Source of the DNA: Metalysinibacillus jejuensis
GTDB lineage: Bacteria > Bacillota > Bacilli > Bacillales_A > Planococcaceae
DNA length: 41,489 bases
Assembly: GCF_003057615.1 (NCBI RefSeq)
Contig: NZ_QAFW01000021.1
Location: 1 to 41,489, forward strand
Reading direction: 5' to 3'
The position numbers were made by a program, and so were the translations under genes. Position 1 is the stretch's first letter. Every line of letters starts with the position of its first letter. The notes under the pieces were generated by a model. It worked only from the letters and a program-made list of their open reading frames with translations. It ran no database searches and had not been told where the DNA came from. Below, one piece after another: positions 33,694 to 40,836 of the stretch.

Positions 33694-34353
33694 CTAGTGT
33701 TGAGAAAAATTAAGCAGATGCTGTAAAATTGCTCGGCTCTCTCTTGCGGTTAACTGGTTCGCTGTCATATCATACGTCACCAAAGCCGCCTCCAATTGCC
33801 GAATAAAAGAGCTAACCTTTTCTTCTAATTGATGAGCTGCTTGCTCTAATGCTGGGTACGTGCGCTTTGCAATTTTAGTATGCAGTACGACAATATGTTG
33901 CTTCGTCGTCATTTCGCTTGTACTCGCTAGCGTACTGTAGTAATCAATATAACTCGCAAGTAAACTTAGCTTCGCCTCATTAGGTGTAGGCTTTTCTTGT
34001 TCTTGCAAATAACGTTGTTGCCAAAACAAAATGTATTCTTGTAAATATACAGGCATCGTAATATCTAAATACTGATGCACCTCGCCATCAACATCACCGA
34101 GCATTGCCATTAAAAACGCATTGTACTCGTCAAAGGCATCGGCTTGTTCCGTAGCTGTGAGTAAATCAAGGTTAATACCACTCGTTTGAATGAGGGCGAC
34201 TAAATAGCCTCGCTTTGTCACAAAATAATCTTGGTACTGCGCTTGAATAAGCGACATCTCTTGTAAGCTCGACTGCCCTTTCGCAAGAGGTGTAGGCGTA
34301 AAATCGAAGCTATAAAAATCCTCTTGCTGTTTTTTACTAAACCATTTCTTCAA
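33694..34353 (-). CDS. TraD/TrsD-like transfer protein upstream of VirB4
   Basis: 219 aa starting at TTG 34353, with AGGTGAGG four bases before. It is soluble, acidic to neutral and helical: FVTKRGYLVALIQTSGINLDLLTATEQADAFDEYNAFLMAMLG resembles the N-terminal fold of VirB4/TraC proteins, as if the VirB4 N-terminus had a separate paralogue. Similar about 210-aa proteins precede VirB4 in pSK41/pIP501-type operons. Function unproven, probably a VirB4 partner. Spacing to both neighbours is under 20 bases. Confidence 0.65.
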   Translation of the reverse strand: MKKWFSKKQQEDFYSFDFTPTPLAKGQSSLQEMSLIQAQYQDYFVTKRGYLVALIQTSGINLDLLTATEQADAFDEYNAFLMAMLGDVDGEVHQYLDITMPVYLQEYILFWQQRYLQEQEKPTPNEAKLSLLASYIDYYSTLASTSEMTTKQHIVVLHTKIAKRTYPALEQAAHQLEEKVSSFIRQLEAALVTYDMTANQLTARESRAILQHLLNFSQH

Positions 34354-34368
34354 CTCACCTCACCTACC

Positions 34369-34701
34369 TTATTTCTTCTTCTCAGCTATAAAAAATCGCT
34401 TTTGGCGTTTAGCATAAGCTCCTTTTAATTTCAGTATCGTTTGGTACCGAATATTTTTGCGGCTCGCTACGGGACGTGATGCTAAAAAAGCAACGACAAC
34501 TACAAGTACTAAAATAAGTAGCGTAAACTTCACTAACATCAACCACACATTACGTGGAGGTAAAGCGAGTAACATCACACCAATTGCACTAATAGGTAAA
34601 ATAATCACTAACAATTCTTTTAACGTAATACCAAGAAAAACACCATAACTGGACTCTACATTCTCAGGATAAATAAACTTCTTACCCTTATAATCCGCCA
34701 T
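34369..34701 (-). CDS. VirB3/PrgI-like small transfer membrane protein
   Basis: 110 aa. ATG 34701 with AAGGTG five bases upstream is the start; a longer frame to 34836 overlaps the previous gene and the operator pair. Two adjacent membrane helices are present (LKELLVIILPISAIGVMLLAL and WLMLVKFTLLILVLVVVVAFLAS), with a basic cytoplasmic tail (RKNIRYQTILKLKGAYAKRQKR). Size and topology fit VirB3-like proteins that work with VirB4. Confidence 0.7.
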   Translation of the reverse strand: MADYKGKKFIYPENVESSYGVFLGITLKELLVIILPISAIGVMLLALPPRNVWLMLVKFTLLILVLVVVVAFLASRPVASRKNIRYQTILKLKGAYAKRQKRFFIAEKKK

Positions 34702-34719
34702 ACTATCACCTTCTATCAG

Positions 34720-34760
34720 AAGTAGAAAAATCTTCTTTGCAAAAGTGTAAAATTCTACTT
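34720..34760. promoter_or_regulatory. Operator pair I/J of the 18-bp palindrome family
   Basis: AAGTAGAAAAATCTTCTT (34720-34737) and AAGTGTAAAATTCTACTT (34743-34760), 23-bp pitch, between the VirB2-like stop and the VirB3-like start. Confidence 0.75.
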
Positions 34761-34766
34761 TTGCAT

Positions 34767-35096
34767 TTATGTGAATAAAGAGTACATCCAAGGCAGTAAC
34801 CAAATCACAGCTGCCGCTAAACCAACGAGTGCACAAACACGCCCTACACTTTTAAATACTTCATTTTTTTCGTGAGGATCATCAGCTGAAGGCATCCGTT
34901 TAATGATGATAAATAGCGCCGCACAAATGCCAACTAATACAACAAGTGCAGTTAAAATTCCTTTGACGACATTGGCCGCATTTATTAACTTCGTTTGAAC
35001 CTGACCTGCTGCTGCAAACACTTGCACAGGCTCACTCACAATAACAAGTAAAATAGCACTACACATAATAAGAAAAACGAAACGCTTTGCTTTCAT
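34767..35096 (-). CDS. VirB2/TrbC-like small membrane protein (pilin-like), first gene of the transfer operon
   Basis: 109 aa. ATG 35096 with GAGGGAG five bases upstream. The N-terminal signal peptide is KAKRFVFLIMCSAILLVIVSEPVQVFAAAG. Two membrane helices follow (ANVVKGILTALVVLVGICAALFIII and VGRVCALVGLAAAVIWLLPWMYSLF), separated by a polar loop (KRMPSADDPHEKNEVFKS). This signal-TM-TM form is that of VirB2/TrbC proteins. In Gram-positive systems no long pilus is built, so it may form a short channel part. Confidence 0.75.
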   Translation of the reverse strand: MKAKRFVFLIMCSAILLVIVSEPVQVFAAAGQVQTKLINAANVVKGILTALVVLVGICAALFIIIKRMPSADDPHEKNEVFKSVGRVCALVGLAAAVIWLLPWMYSLFT

Positions 35097-35121
35097 ACAC
35101 ACTCCCTCTTTCTCTAATAAA

Positions 35122-35215
35122 AAATGCTGATAAACGAATTAGTTTACGTCCACAATCGATGCACTCACTTCTACACCACCGACTGCTTGACCCAACTAAC
35201 CATCTATCAGCATTT
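35122..35215 (-). ncRNA. Structured leader / attenuator-like RNA of the transfer operon
   Basis: On the minus strand, AAATGCTGATA (35205-35215) pairs perfectly over 11 bases with TATCAGCATTT (35122-35132). The second arm runs into a T-rich tail, TTTTATTAG. The 72-base loop has at least one further stem (TTAGTT / AACTAA). It ends 17 bases before the ribosome site of the first transfer gene, so it could be a terminator of upstream transcription or a regulated attenuator. Confidence 0.5.
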
Positions 35216-35365
35216 CCAACTTTATATTCTTATTCTATAAAGTTCAGTTTTTATTTTCCATATAAAAGATGTAATATTTAGAAAATTGATAATAATGTTA
35301 CATGATACAACCACAAATTCGTCTAACGTTTACGAAATACTTCATGCAAAATAACCAAATTTTAG

Positions 35366-37321
35366 CTATCGTTTTTTTCGTTTAATTTGTTTTTGCAGCT
35401 GTTGTTTTATTTTTTCTTGTTGCTCCAAATCCGATAAGATTTGCGTCAAATTTTGTCCACGTAATAACTGATTTAGAAGTTGCGTTGGCGGTGCCATAGG
35501 ATATAATTTTCCTCCGTAGCTTTCATTAAAATAAACCGTTTCGCCTTGTTCGTTATGAGCTCGCAGTGCACTGGCTAGTGTCATTACTTCATCTGTTGTT
35601 AAAATGCCGTGAGCAAGACACTCGCTTAAAACAAAACTTTGGTAGCGAGGATGTTGCACATCTTTCACTAAACGCTCTGGCATCTTTTGTGTAAAAGCAA
35701 ACACTTCTTCAGCACCGTCACTACTACCTCGTTGTTGGGCTAAAAAATACGTTCGTTCGCTTTGTAAATAGCCTTTTACGAGTTGCAATTCGGCTGGGCT
35801 ATACTTTGTAAGGGGCACCGCACTTTTCGTTGTTAGAAGCTCGCTAAGCATCGGCTTACCGTAATAATGAATAGCTGCCACAAGCCACTCTTTTTCTTGT
35901 AAAGGCGTACGCTTTTTATTAAACGAAGGTAGCACCTTCTCCAATTGTTCATCATAATAGTCATCGAATAATTTTAACGCTAAAGCCAATAGCTTTTTCT
36001 CTTCAGCATTCGCTAGGGGATCTCGTTGTAACTCCGTTAAACGCTCTCGTGCTGTCGTAGCTGTAATAAGTGGTTGCTGCGTGATTTTTTCAAGTTCCTC
36101 AATCAATTCTTCCTCACGATGCGCCTCGCAAAATGTACGCAGTTCTTGTTCGTTTAAAGGACGCCCTAAACGAGACATTTCTGAAACTACCATACGATTT
36201 AAATAGTCACTATTTAAACTATTACCATAGTGTGTTGTCATAATCCGTTTTGCTTCATTTGTAAGTAGTGCTGTTGCCTGCTTATGCGCTTGTTCTTGCT
36301 GTTGTAAACTTGCCCATACTTTAGGTTCGACTGTTTCAAATTCTTCTTGTACATCAAGCTTACTACGCCAACGAGCTAAGATTTTTTTCTTATCCTCTAA
36401 TGTATCAACGACAATATACATCCGTAACACTTTGGCCAGTTGTTTTAACTCCGTACGTTCTGCTGGTGTGAGCGCAGTAAATCGCCGTTCATGCTTAGTA
36501 ATACGCTCAAGACGTTGGTTCACTTCATCAAGCTTTACATGCGCTTTATTACGCGCTTTAATTTCTTCATTGATGGCTACCCGATCTGAAAATTCACCTT
36601 GCTTAGCTAGTTTTCGTGCGGTAAAACCTTCATGTATAGAAGGCTCCTCTATCTTGCCTAGCGCTTCATTTGATTTTTCACTAATGGTCACACTATGACC
36701 TGCTAGCCGCAAATGTTGATTGGCATAAAACGCCCAAGCACTCCGCCAACGTGCAAGCGTCTCTTTATCATCCCAGTTAGTCGTTGTAATTTTACGAGAA
36801 CGCTTTGCGCCACTTTTGGTATAAGTGAAATTGCCTTCATCATCAAGTAAGTACTCCTTCTTAGCTTTCGCACCCCAACTGCCATCTTCATTAAACGGAC
36901 GAATCGTTAATAATACATGCGCATGTGGGTTTTGCGGATCATCTCTATGAATAGCTATGTCTGCTACCATACCTTCTGCCACAAACGTCTTGTCGACAAA
37001 ATTAACAAGTAATGCACGTTGCTCTTCGTTCGTTAACTCAATGGGTAAAGCAACATTAAACTCCCGAGCAAGCTGGGCATTTTTCGCTTTCTCAATATGC
37101 TCTACTTCATTCCAAAGGCGTACACGCTCTAAACACCACGCTGGCGCATGCGACGGTTTTAAAATAAACGTTTCAGGTTTAACCTCACGATTTTGATAGT
37201 GACTTACCTTATCATAGCGCTCATTAAATAACTTCTCACCACTACGATAAGCAGCACTCGCTACCACAGACTGACCTTTCCCTCTTGAAATGACTTGCAT
37301 CGAGAAATGATAAATTGCCAC
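35366..37321 (-). CDS. mobA: MOBQ-family conjugative relaxase (MobA/MobL)
   Basis: 651 aa. GTG 37321 gives the family start (V/M)AIYHFS and has AAGGG five bases upstream; GTG 37327 is possible. Relaxase motifs are VISRGKGQSVVASAAYRSG with the nucleophile Tyr25 (RSF1010 MobA also uses a Tyr there), LAREFNVALP, and the metal-binding HRDDPQNPHAHVLLTIRPF. The C-terminal about 350 residues are charged helices, with no primase or helicase motifs that I recognise. It nicks oriT just upstream (37438/37439 predicted), stays bound to the 5-prime end and leads it into the recipient. It corresponds to TraA of pIP501. Confidence 0.95.
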   Translation of the reverse strand: MAIYHFSMQVISRGKGQSVVASAAYRSGEKLFNERYDKVSHYQNREVKPETFILKPSHAPAWCLERVRLWNEVEHIEKAKNAQLAREFNVALPIELTNEEQRALLVNFVDKTFVAEGMVADIAIHRDDPQNPHAHVLLTIRPFNEDGSWGAKAKKEYLLDDEGNFTYTKSGAKRSRKITTTNWDDKETLARWRSAWAFYANQHLRLAGHSVTISEKSNEALGKIEEPSIHEGFTARKLAKQGEFSDRVAINEEIKARNKAHVKLDEVNQRLERITKHERRFTALTPAERTELKQLAKVLRMYIVVDTLEDKKKILARWRSKLDVQEEFETVEPKVWASLQQQEQAHKQATALLTNEAKRIMTTHYGNSLNSDYLNRMVVSEMSRLGRPLNEQELRTFCEAHREEELIEELEKITQQPLITATTARERLTELQRDPLANAEEKKLLALALKLFDDYYDEQLEKVLPSFNKKRTPLQEKEWLVAAIHYYGKPMLSELLTTKSAVPLTKYSPAELQLVKGYLQSERTYFLAQQRGSSDGAEEVFAFTQKMPERLVKDVQHPRYQSFVLSECLAHGILTTDEVMTLASALRAHNEQGETVYFNESYGGKLYPMAPPTQLLNQLLRGQNLTQILSDLEQQEKIKQQLQKQIKRKKR

Positions 37322-37405
37322 AGGCACCCTTCCCTTTAATTTTTGGCTTTAGTATAAAGGCAAAACCCCTCTATGGCTACTTCTAAGAACTCGTCTTGAA
37401 GCACG

Positions 37406-37448
37406 ACACCATTGCGTAGCACATGGTGTATAAGTGCGCCCTTAAGGG
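37406..37448 (+). other. oriT: Origin of transfer (oriT) with predicted nic site
   Basis: The inverted repeat ACACCAT (37406-37412) / ATGGTGT (37423-37429) is followed directly by TAAGTGCGCCCT (37431-37442), the nick-region sequence of RSF1010 and pSK41/pGO1-type MOBQ origins. By analogy the cut is between G37438 and C37439. It lies 85-120 bases from the relaxase start. The + strand from 37439 rightward would enter the recipient first, that is, the two small relaxosome genes and the replication gene. Confidence 0.88.
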
Positions 37449-37546
37449 ATGTCCATTTCTCAAGTTATCTCGCTTTACATCTGTCTGTCTCCTTGCTCTA
37501 ATGAAGGTACTCACTTCATAAATTTCATGAAAAGGAGTTTATGTCT

Positions 37547-37747
37547 ATGAACGATATTAAAAAGAAACTCGCCCGCATGGAACAACTGAAGCAACAGATT
37601 CGTGATAGCCAAGAAGCCCTCGACCACTATTTCGGCAAACAACTCATTAGCAAACTTAATCTCAAATACGAAGACCTCAACAAAGAAGCGCTCGATCAAA
37701 TTGTACTGACATTAACTACGCTCTATGAGGATTATCATGACCATTAA
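37547..37747 (+). CDS. Small coiled-coil protein next to oriT
   Basis: 66 aa. The second ATG (37547) is nine bases after AGGAG; the first (37541) is only three bases after it. Helical and charged: DIKKKLARMEQLKQQIRDSQEALDHYF then LNLKYEDLNKEALDQIVLTL. Short coiled coils of this kind beside oriT are commonly relaxosome helpers. It overlaps the next gene by 11 bases. It is the first gene to enter a recipient in the predicted direction. Confidence 0.7.
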   Translation: MNDIKKKLARMEQLKQQIRDSQEALDHYFGKQLISKLNLKYEDLNKEALDQIVLTLTTLYEDYHDH

Positions 37748-37958
37748 AACCATGCAACAGCTGCTTGCCGAAAAACACCAATTAGAACTTGATATTAATC
37801 GCCTAAAAGATAATGCTAAAAGACGAGCACGTACGCGACGCCTCATTCAAAAAGGAGCTCTGTTAGAAAAGTACTTCAACGCTTACGACCTCTCTGTTGA
37901 AGAAACTGAAAAGCTCCTTGCTACTTATGCTAACTTCGTTAAAAACAGAACAAAATAA
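37737..37958 (+). CDS. MobC/DUF3847-like relaxosome accessory protein
   Basis: 73 aa. ATG 37737 has GAGG six bases upstream. A coiled-coil start (MQQLLAEKHQLELDINRLKDNAKRR) is followed by ARTRRLIQKGALLEKYF, the conserved segment of DUF3847/MobC-like small proteins encoded with Gram-positive relaxases, then VEETEKLLATYANFV. It probably binds oriT to help the relaxase. It is followed by a terminator. Confidence 0.7.
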   Translation: MTIKTMQQLLAEKHQLELDINRLKDNAKRRARTRRLIQKGALLEKYFNAYDLSVEETEKLLATYANFVKNRTK

Positions 37959-37963
37959 CAATG

Positions 37964-38003
37964 ACGTAAGACACAAAACTAAATGGGTGTCTTACGTTTT
38001 GTC
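37964..38003 (+). terminator. Terminator of the small relaxosome operon
   Basis: ACGTAAGACAC (37964-37974) pairs perfectly with GTGTCTTACGT (37987-37997), followed by TTTGT. It lies five bases after the second small gene. Confidence 0.8.
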
Positions 38004-38005
38004 TT

Positions 38006-38161
38006 CTACAATAATAATGTTAAAAAAAATCCAACTAAAAATACAAAGATTTTAATAAGAAAAGTAGGAAATTTAATTATTTTAGTGTTCTTTTTAGAAT
38101 AAGTAAAATCACCATAAGTAATAACAACCTCTTTGTAGAACTTAAAAAATATCTTTTTCAT
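38006..38161 (-). CDS. Short membrane peptide (51 aa)
   Basis: ATG 38161 with GGAGG eleven bases upstream. The sequence begins KKIFFKFYKEVVITYGDF, is basic (SKKNTKIIK), and ends in one membrane helix (FLIKIFVFLVGFFLTLLL). It lies 106 bases downstream of the replication gene on the same strand. Unknown role. Candidate small membrane effector or simply an uncharacterised plasmid peptide. Confidence 0.5.
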   Translation of the reverse strand: MKKIFFKFYKEVVITYGDFTYSKKNTKIIKFPTFLIKIFVFLVGFFLTLLL

Positions 38162-38267
38162 AAAATATAATGCCTCCATTCATATAATCGTCTACCAATG
38201 GATAGAACATCATTACGAATAGAAATAGGCATAGAAAAGAAATATGTATGGCAGATTGGAGTATTAA

Positions 38268-39776
38268 TTAACTAGTATCTTTTAATAACACGTTCTCTTG
38301 ATAATTGTACACTGCTGTTACGCATTTTTCGTACCCCGCAATAGGCGCTAAGATGGCTACCCAGTCTTCTATTAATAACGTAATATACTTGCGATACGCT
38401 TTTTTCGTTTGTTGTTGCACAGTCATAATCGTTTCAAGAAATAATTGAACAGTTGTCCAACCTGTTTTAGCTGCACGCCCCTTACCTGTTACGGTCTTCA
38501 TAAGTTTGGTTGATGTTTGTAATAAGGCATTTAAAGAACTCTGCGAAATGCCTACTGCTTCGCATAACTCCTTTTGAGTACGCCAAATAAACGGCTCTGA
38601 TGGCTGTTTTTGCGTTGTGATATAGGCGATGATGTCAGCTTCCCATTCGTCATAATGACTACGCTTACGTTCTTCACGAGGCTTTTTAAATTTGTACCAA
38701 TAACGATTGCCAAGCTCAATCGGAATCGTTTGGCCGTTTGGTACGTGCTCAACTAACAAAGCTCGGATATATTCTTGCTTCGGACCACGGTATTTTCCTG
38801 AGTAAGCTGAAGTTAAAATGGTATCAATTTCTGCTGTGCTAAGTGGTTGAGATTGATCGTAATTTAACTGATCGAGTAAATCTTCTGCACGTGCTTTTTC
38901 TAGACCATCGCTAAAGCATGCTAAAGCGAGCGTAAACATCGTATTGTTTCGCCCTAAAATGCCTTTTTGCCCTTTAAGTTTTGTTGTATGTAAAAGTGCT
39001 TTAAACCAAGCTGTTTTTGTAAGTGCTACGTCTTGTTGCTTTGTTGGCACTACAAATAACGGTCGCTGTACGTCATCATCTTGACGCATAGACCAATCAA
39101 TTAAATCTGCAATGCGGTAGCGCTGCTCTAACTGACAAAACACAATATTATGTTCATTAGGAATGCGGAAAAAGCCAAAATCATTACAGTAAGTATCGGC
39201 AGCTACCTGTTGTAAACTGCGCTTTAAATTATCGGCAATACGTTTAGCGACCGTTAAACTGCGGAAGTCATTTTTATTAGAAATAAATAGCGGTTGTTCT
39301 AGCGCATAATACACCTGGTAACCTCGTGTTGATGCCACAATTAAAGTCGGCACGCCAATGCCTTCTTCTAGGCTGGTCATTATGATATCTTGCGGCGTAT
39401 ATTGCTGTGTATCAATATCAACAACGAAGGTATTAATTTGCTGAAGATGCTTTTCTTCAAAGCCACAAATATAAGAGCGCTTTGCGTCCGTGTAATGGTA
39501 ATTACGATAGACATTCGGTGTCCAGTGCGTTAAGTGGTTAGCCTGTTGCAGTAACCCTTCTTTGGAGGTAACAATAAAGCCCTTGACACCAGTTGGCGTA
39601 AAATCTTCCTTTTGGCGCACCACAAAAATACCGCCCTGACGTGTCGTTTTTTCTACACGTTCTGCAGCAATGCGTTGTGGCAAGCTCGCTTTTGAATTTT
39701 TCTTTTTATAAGTAGCAATGCCTTGATGCAATAGCACATCATACACTGCTGGCAAAGACGACAAAAAAACAGTCAT
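38268..39776 (-). CDS. rep: Primase-like plasmid replication initiator (AEP plus PriCT-1)
   Basis: 502 aa with GAGAGG six bases before ATG. The N-terminal half is an archaeo-eukaryotic-type primase-like domain: FVVDIDTQQYTP (the metal D-x-D), ASTRGYQVYYALEQP (R-G-x-Q-x-Y), and FGFFRIPNEHN. It is followed by a PriCT-1 domain (KGILGRNNTMFTLALACFSDGLEKARAEDLLDQLN...PLSTAEIDTILTSAYS) and a C-terminal HTH (TQKELCEAVGISQSSLNALLQTS). This layout fits the large initiators of Firmicutes plasmids that replicate without a rolling-circle enzyme. A candidate antisense RNA overlies its leader, and a palindrome cluster lies 400-640 bases upstream. Confidence 0.8.
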   Translation of the reverse strand: MTVFLSSLPAVYDVLLHQGIATYKKKNSKASLPQRIAAERVEKTTRQGGIFVVRQKEDFTPTGVKGFIVTSKEGLLQQANHLTHWTPNVYRNYHYTDAKRSYICGFEEKHLQQINTFVVDIDTQQYTPQDIIMTSLEEGIGVPTLIVASTRGYQVYYALEQPLFISNKNDFRSLTVAKRIADNLKRSLQQVAADTYCNDFGFFRIPNEHNIVFCQLEQRYRIADLIDWSMRQDDDVQRPLFVVPTKQQDVALTKTAWFKALLHTTKLKGQKGILGRNNTMFTLALACFSDGLEKARAEDLLDQLNYDQSQPLSTAEIDTILTSAYSGKYRGPKQEYIRALLVEHVPNGQTIPIELGNRYWYKFKKPREERKRSHYDEWEADIIAYITTQKQPSEPFIWRTQKELCEAVGISQSSLNALLQTSTKLMKTVTGKGRAAKTGWTTVQLFLETIMTVQQQTKKAYRKYITLLIEDWVAILAPIAGYEKCVTAVYNYQENVLLKDTS

Positions 39777-39856
39777 TGCGGTCCTCTCCCTTCATAAGAG
39801 AATACGTCAATGACTGTCAAATTAAGACATAGGTATAGTAAATAAGCACAAAACGA

Positions 39857-39885
39857 TTGAAATTTAAAAATCGTCTTGCTATACT
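39857..39885 (+). promoter_or_regulatory. Promoter of the antisense RNA over the rep leader
   Basis: TTGAAA (39857-39862), exactly 17 bases, then TATACT (39880-39885): a near-consensus sigma-A promoter directed away from rep, on the opposite strand to the rep mRNA. Confidence 0.7.
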
Positions 39886-39891
39886 AAAGTC

Positions 39892-40107
39892 AATAGTTTT
39901 ATATGCGGTAGTATTGTGTTGGCGCACAATGCTTTTTATATGCATATAGAACGGACGTATTCAATTTTAATTCAGTTTTAATTCATTTTTAGTTTAGTTT
40001 GTTATTTGAATTGAAAGTTGTTCAATTATTGATGTCAGAGTTAATAATTGTACCGAAAAAGTTGTGAAGAAGCTGTTCCCAGTAATGGGAATGGCTTTTT
40101 CTTTTTT
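39892..40107 (+). ncRNA. Candidate counter-transcribed (antisense) RNA of rep
   Basis: Predicted start near 39892, 116 bases before the rep ATG on the opposite strand. The end is a terminator near 40071-40107 (AGC..TTCCC / GGGAA..GCT, then TTTTTCTTTTTT). No reading frame of note. The RNA has a hairpin AATTGAA / TTCAATT near 40013-40031. Such RNAs, complementary to the initiator leader, control copy number of many Gram-positive plasmids. The rep promoter that would make the sense leader is not identified, so overlap is inferred. Confidence 0.6.
40070..40107 (+). terminator. Terminator of the antisense RNA
   Basis: AGC-TG-TTCCC pairs with GGGAA-TG-GCT, followed by TTTTTCTTTTTT on the + strand. 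Confidence 0.75.
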
Positions 40108-40175
40108 ATGCGTCTAACTATAGCATCCTCAAGAAACAATGTAAAGCTAGATTCGGCGCGCCATTAGTGGCTTTC

Positions 40176-40421
40176 AGGTGGAAATTTCTACTTTTCCACT
40201 TATGCGAGAAAGTGAACTTGATTTCTACCTTTGATAAGTAGAAATTTCTACTTATGCGTAAAATATGGATTTTTTTCTGTTTTTTTTGGACGCTTCAAAG
40301 CCTATTAATATGCGATTCTCAGCTATTTATATCTAAAAGTAGAAATAACACAAGTAGAAAATTCTACTTGTGTTACAAAATGAACTTATTCGCAAAAGTG
40401 GAAATTTCCACTTTTCTACTT
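40176..40421. repeat. Palindrome cluster upstream of rep (operators or iterons)
   Basis: Four full copies of the 18-bp palindrome: AGGTGGAAATTTCTACTT (40176-40193), perfect AAGTAGAAATTTCTACTT (40236-40253), AAGTAGAAAATTCTACTT (40352-40369, extended to 13-bp arms by ACACA/TGTGT), and perfect AAGTGGAAATTTCCACTT (40396-40413). A half site at 40223-40230 lies exactly one 23-bp step before 40236. Further half sites are at 40337-40344 and 40414-40421. The DNA has no gene and could be the replication origin or a control region. Confidence 0.8.
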
Positions 40422-40505
40422 ACGTTATAATCTTTGGTTCTTAAAAAAAATTTAGAAAGAAGATATTCATCTAGGTAATAATGTCATAATTAAGAAAAAT
40501 ATAAA

Positions 40506-40538
40506 AGCCTATCTAGATGATAAAACTCTAGACAGGCT
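40506..40538 (-). terminator. Terminator of the toxin-like transcript
   Basis: AGCCTATCTAGA (40506-40517) pairs with TCTAGACAGGCT (40527-40538), 11 of 12 bases; TTTTAT follows on the minus strand. Confidence 0.7.
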
Positions 40539-40611
40539 CTACTTACTATATTTTATAAAATTAATTGTCATAATCAACTTTGCAACTTGAAGGAATTCTA
40601 TTTAATTACCT

Positions 40612-40731
40612 TTAACGTTTTACCCCGAGTAATCGAGGAAGGTCCAGTTTTGGAAAAATCAAAACCACTAGTGAAAGAAAACTTACTACGAAACCTAAGA
40701 TTGTCAAAAACTCACCAATATTAGTTGACAT
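40612..40731 (-). CDS. 39-aa hydrophobic peptide, BsrE/TxpA-like type I toxin candidate
   Basis: ATG 40731 with GGAAGGAG eight bases upstream. The peptide begins MSTNIGEFLTILGFVV, has one membrane helix (FLTILGFVVSFLSLVVLIF), then PKLDLPRLLGVKR. The start MST and the segment after the helix (K-L-D-L-P) resemble BsrE of Bacillus subtilis, a type I toxin. A promoter at 40828-40836 gives a leader of about 90 bases, and a terminator lies at 40506-40538, so the message is about 315 bases, usual for these toxins. It would act as a plasmid-stabilising membrane toxin with an antisense RNA. The antitoxin RNA is not clearly found; a TATAAT at 40426-40431 on the + strand is a possible start. Confidence 0.55.
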   Translation of the reverse strand: MSTNIGEFLTILGFVVSFLSLVVLIFPKLDLPRLLGVKR

Positions 40732-40827
40732 AGACACCACTCCTTCCTGAATACCAGCCAATTGTGACGGTCCCCATTTCTTCCTTGGCATTTCATCGCT
40801 TTCGCAAATCCAGGGCGGGACAAAACC

Positions 40828-40836
40828 ATTATATCA
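40828..40836 (-). promoter_or_regulatory. Extended -10 promoter of the toxin-like gene
   Basis: Read on the minus strand: TGATATAAT, a perfect extended -10. The -35 (TTCTAA at 40851-40856) is weak. It overlaps the last codons of the pentapeptide-repeat gene. Confidence 0.5.

Noticed and set aside
40176-40421. CRISPR array or simple iteron array
   Set aside because: The repeats are palindromes of 18 bp with 5-bp gaps in pairs and irregular gaps in this cluster, no spacers of uniform length, and no cas genes. An iteron role stays possible and is listed as a hypothesis only.
40426-40431. Promoter of an antitoxin RNA for the 39-aa peptide
   Set aside because: TATAAT is there, but no good -35 (it would lie in a palindrome) and no + strand terminator with a U-run after the 40506-40538 stem, so it is not listed as a feature.
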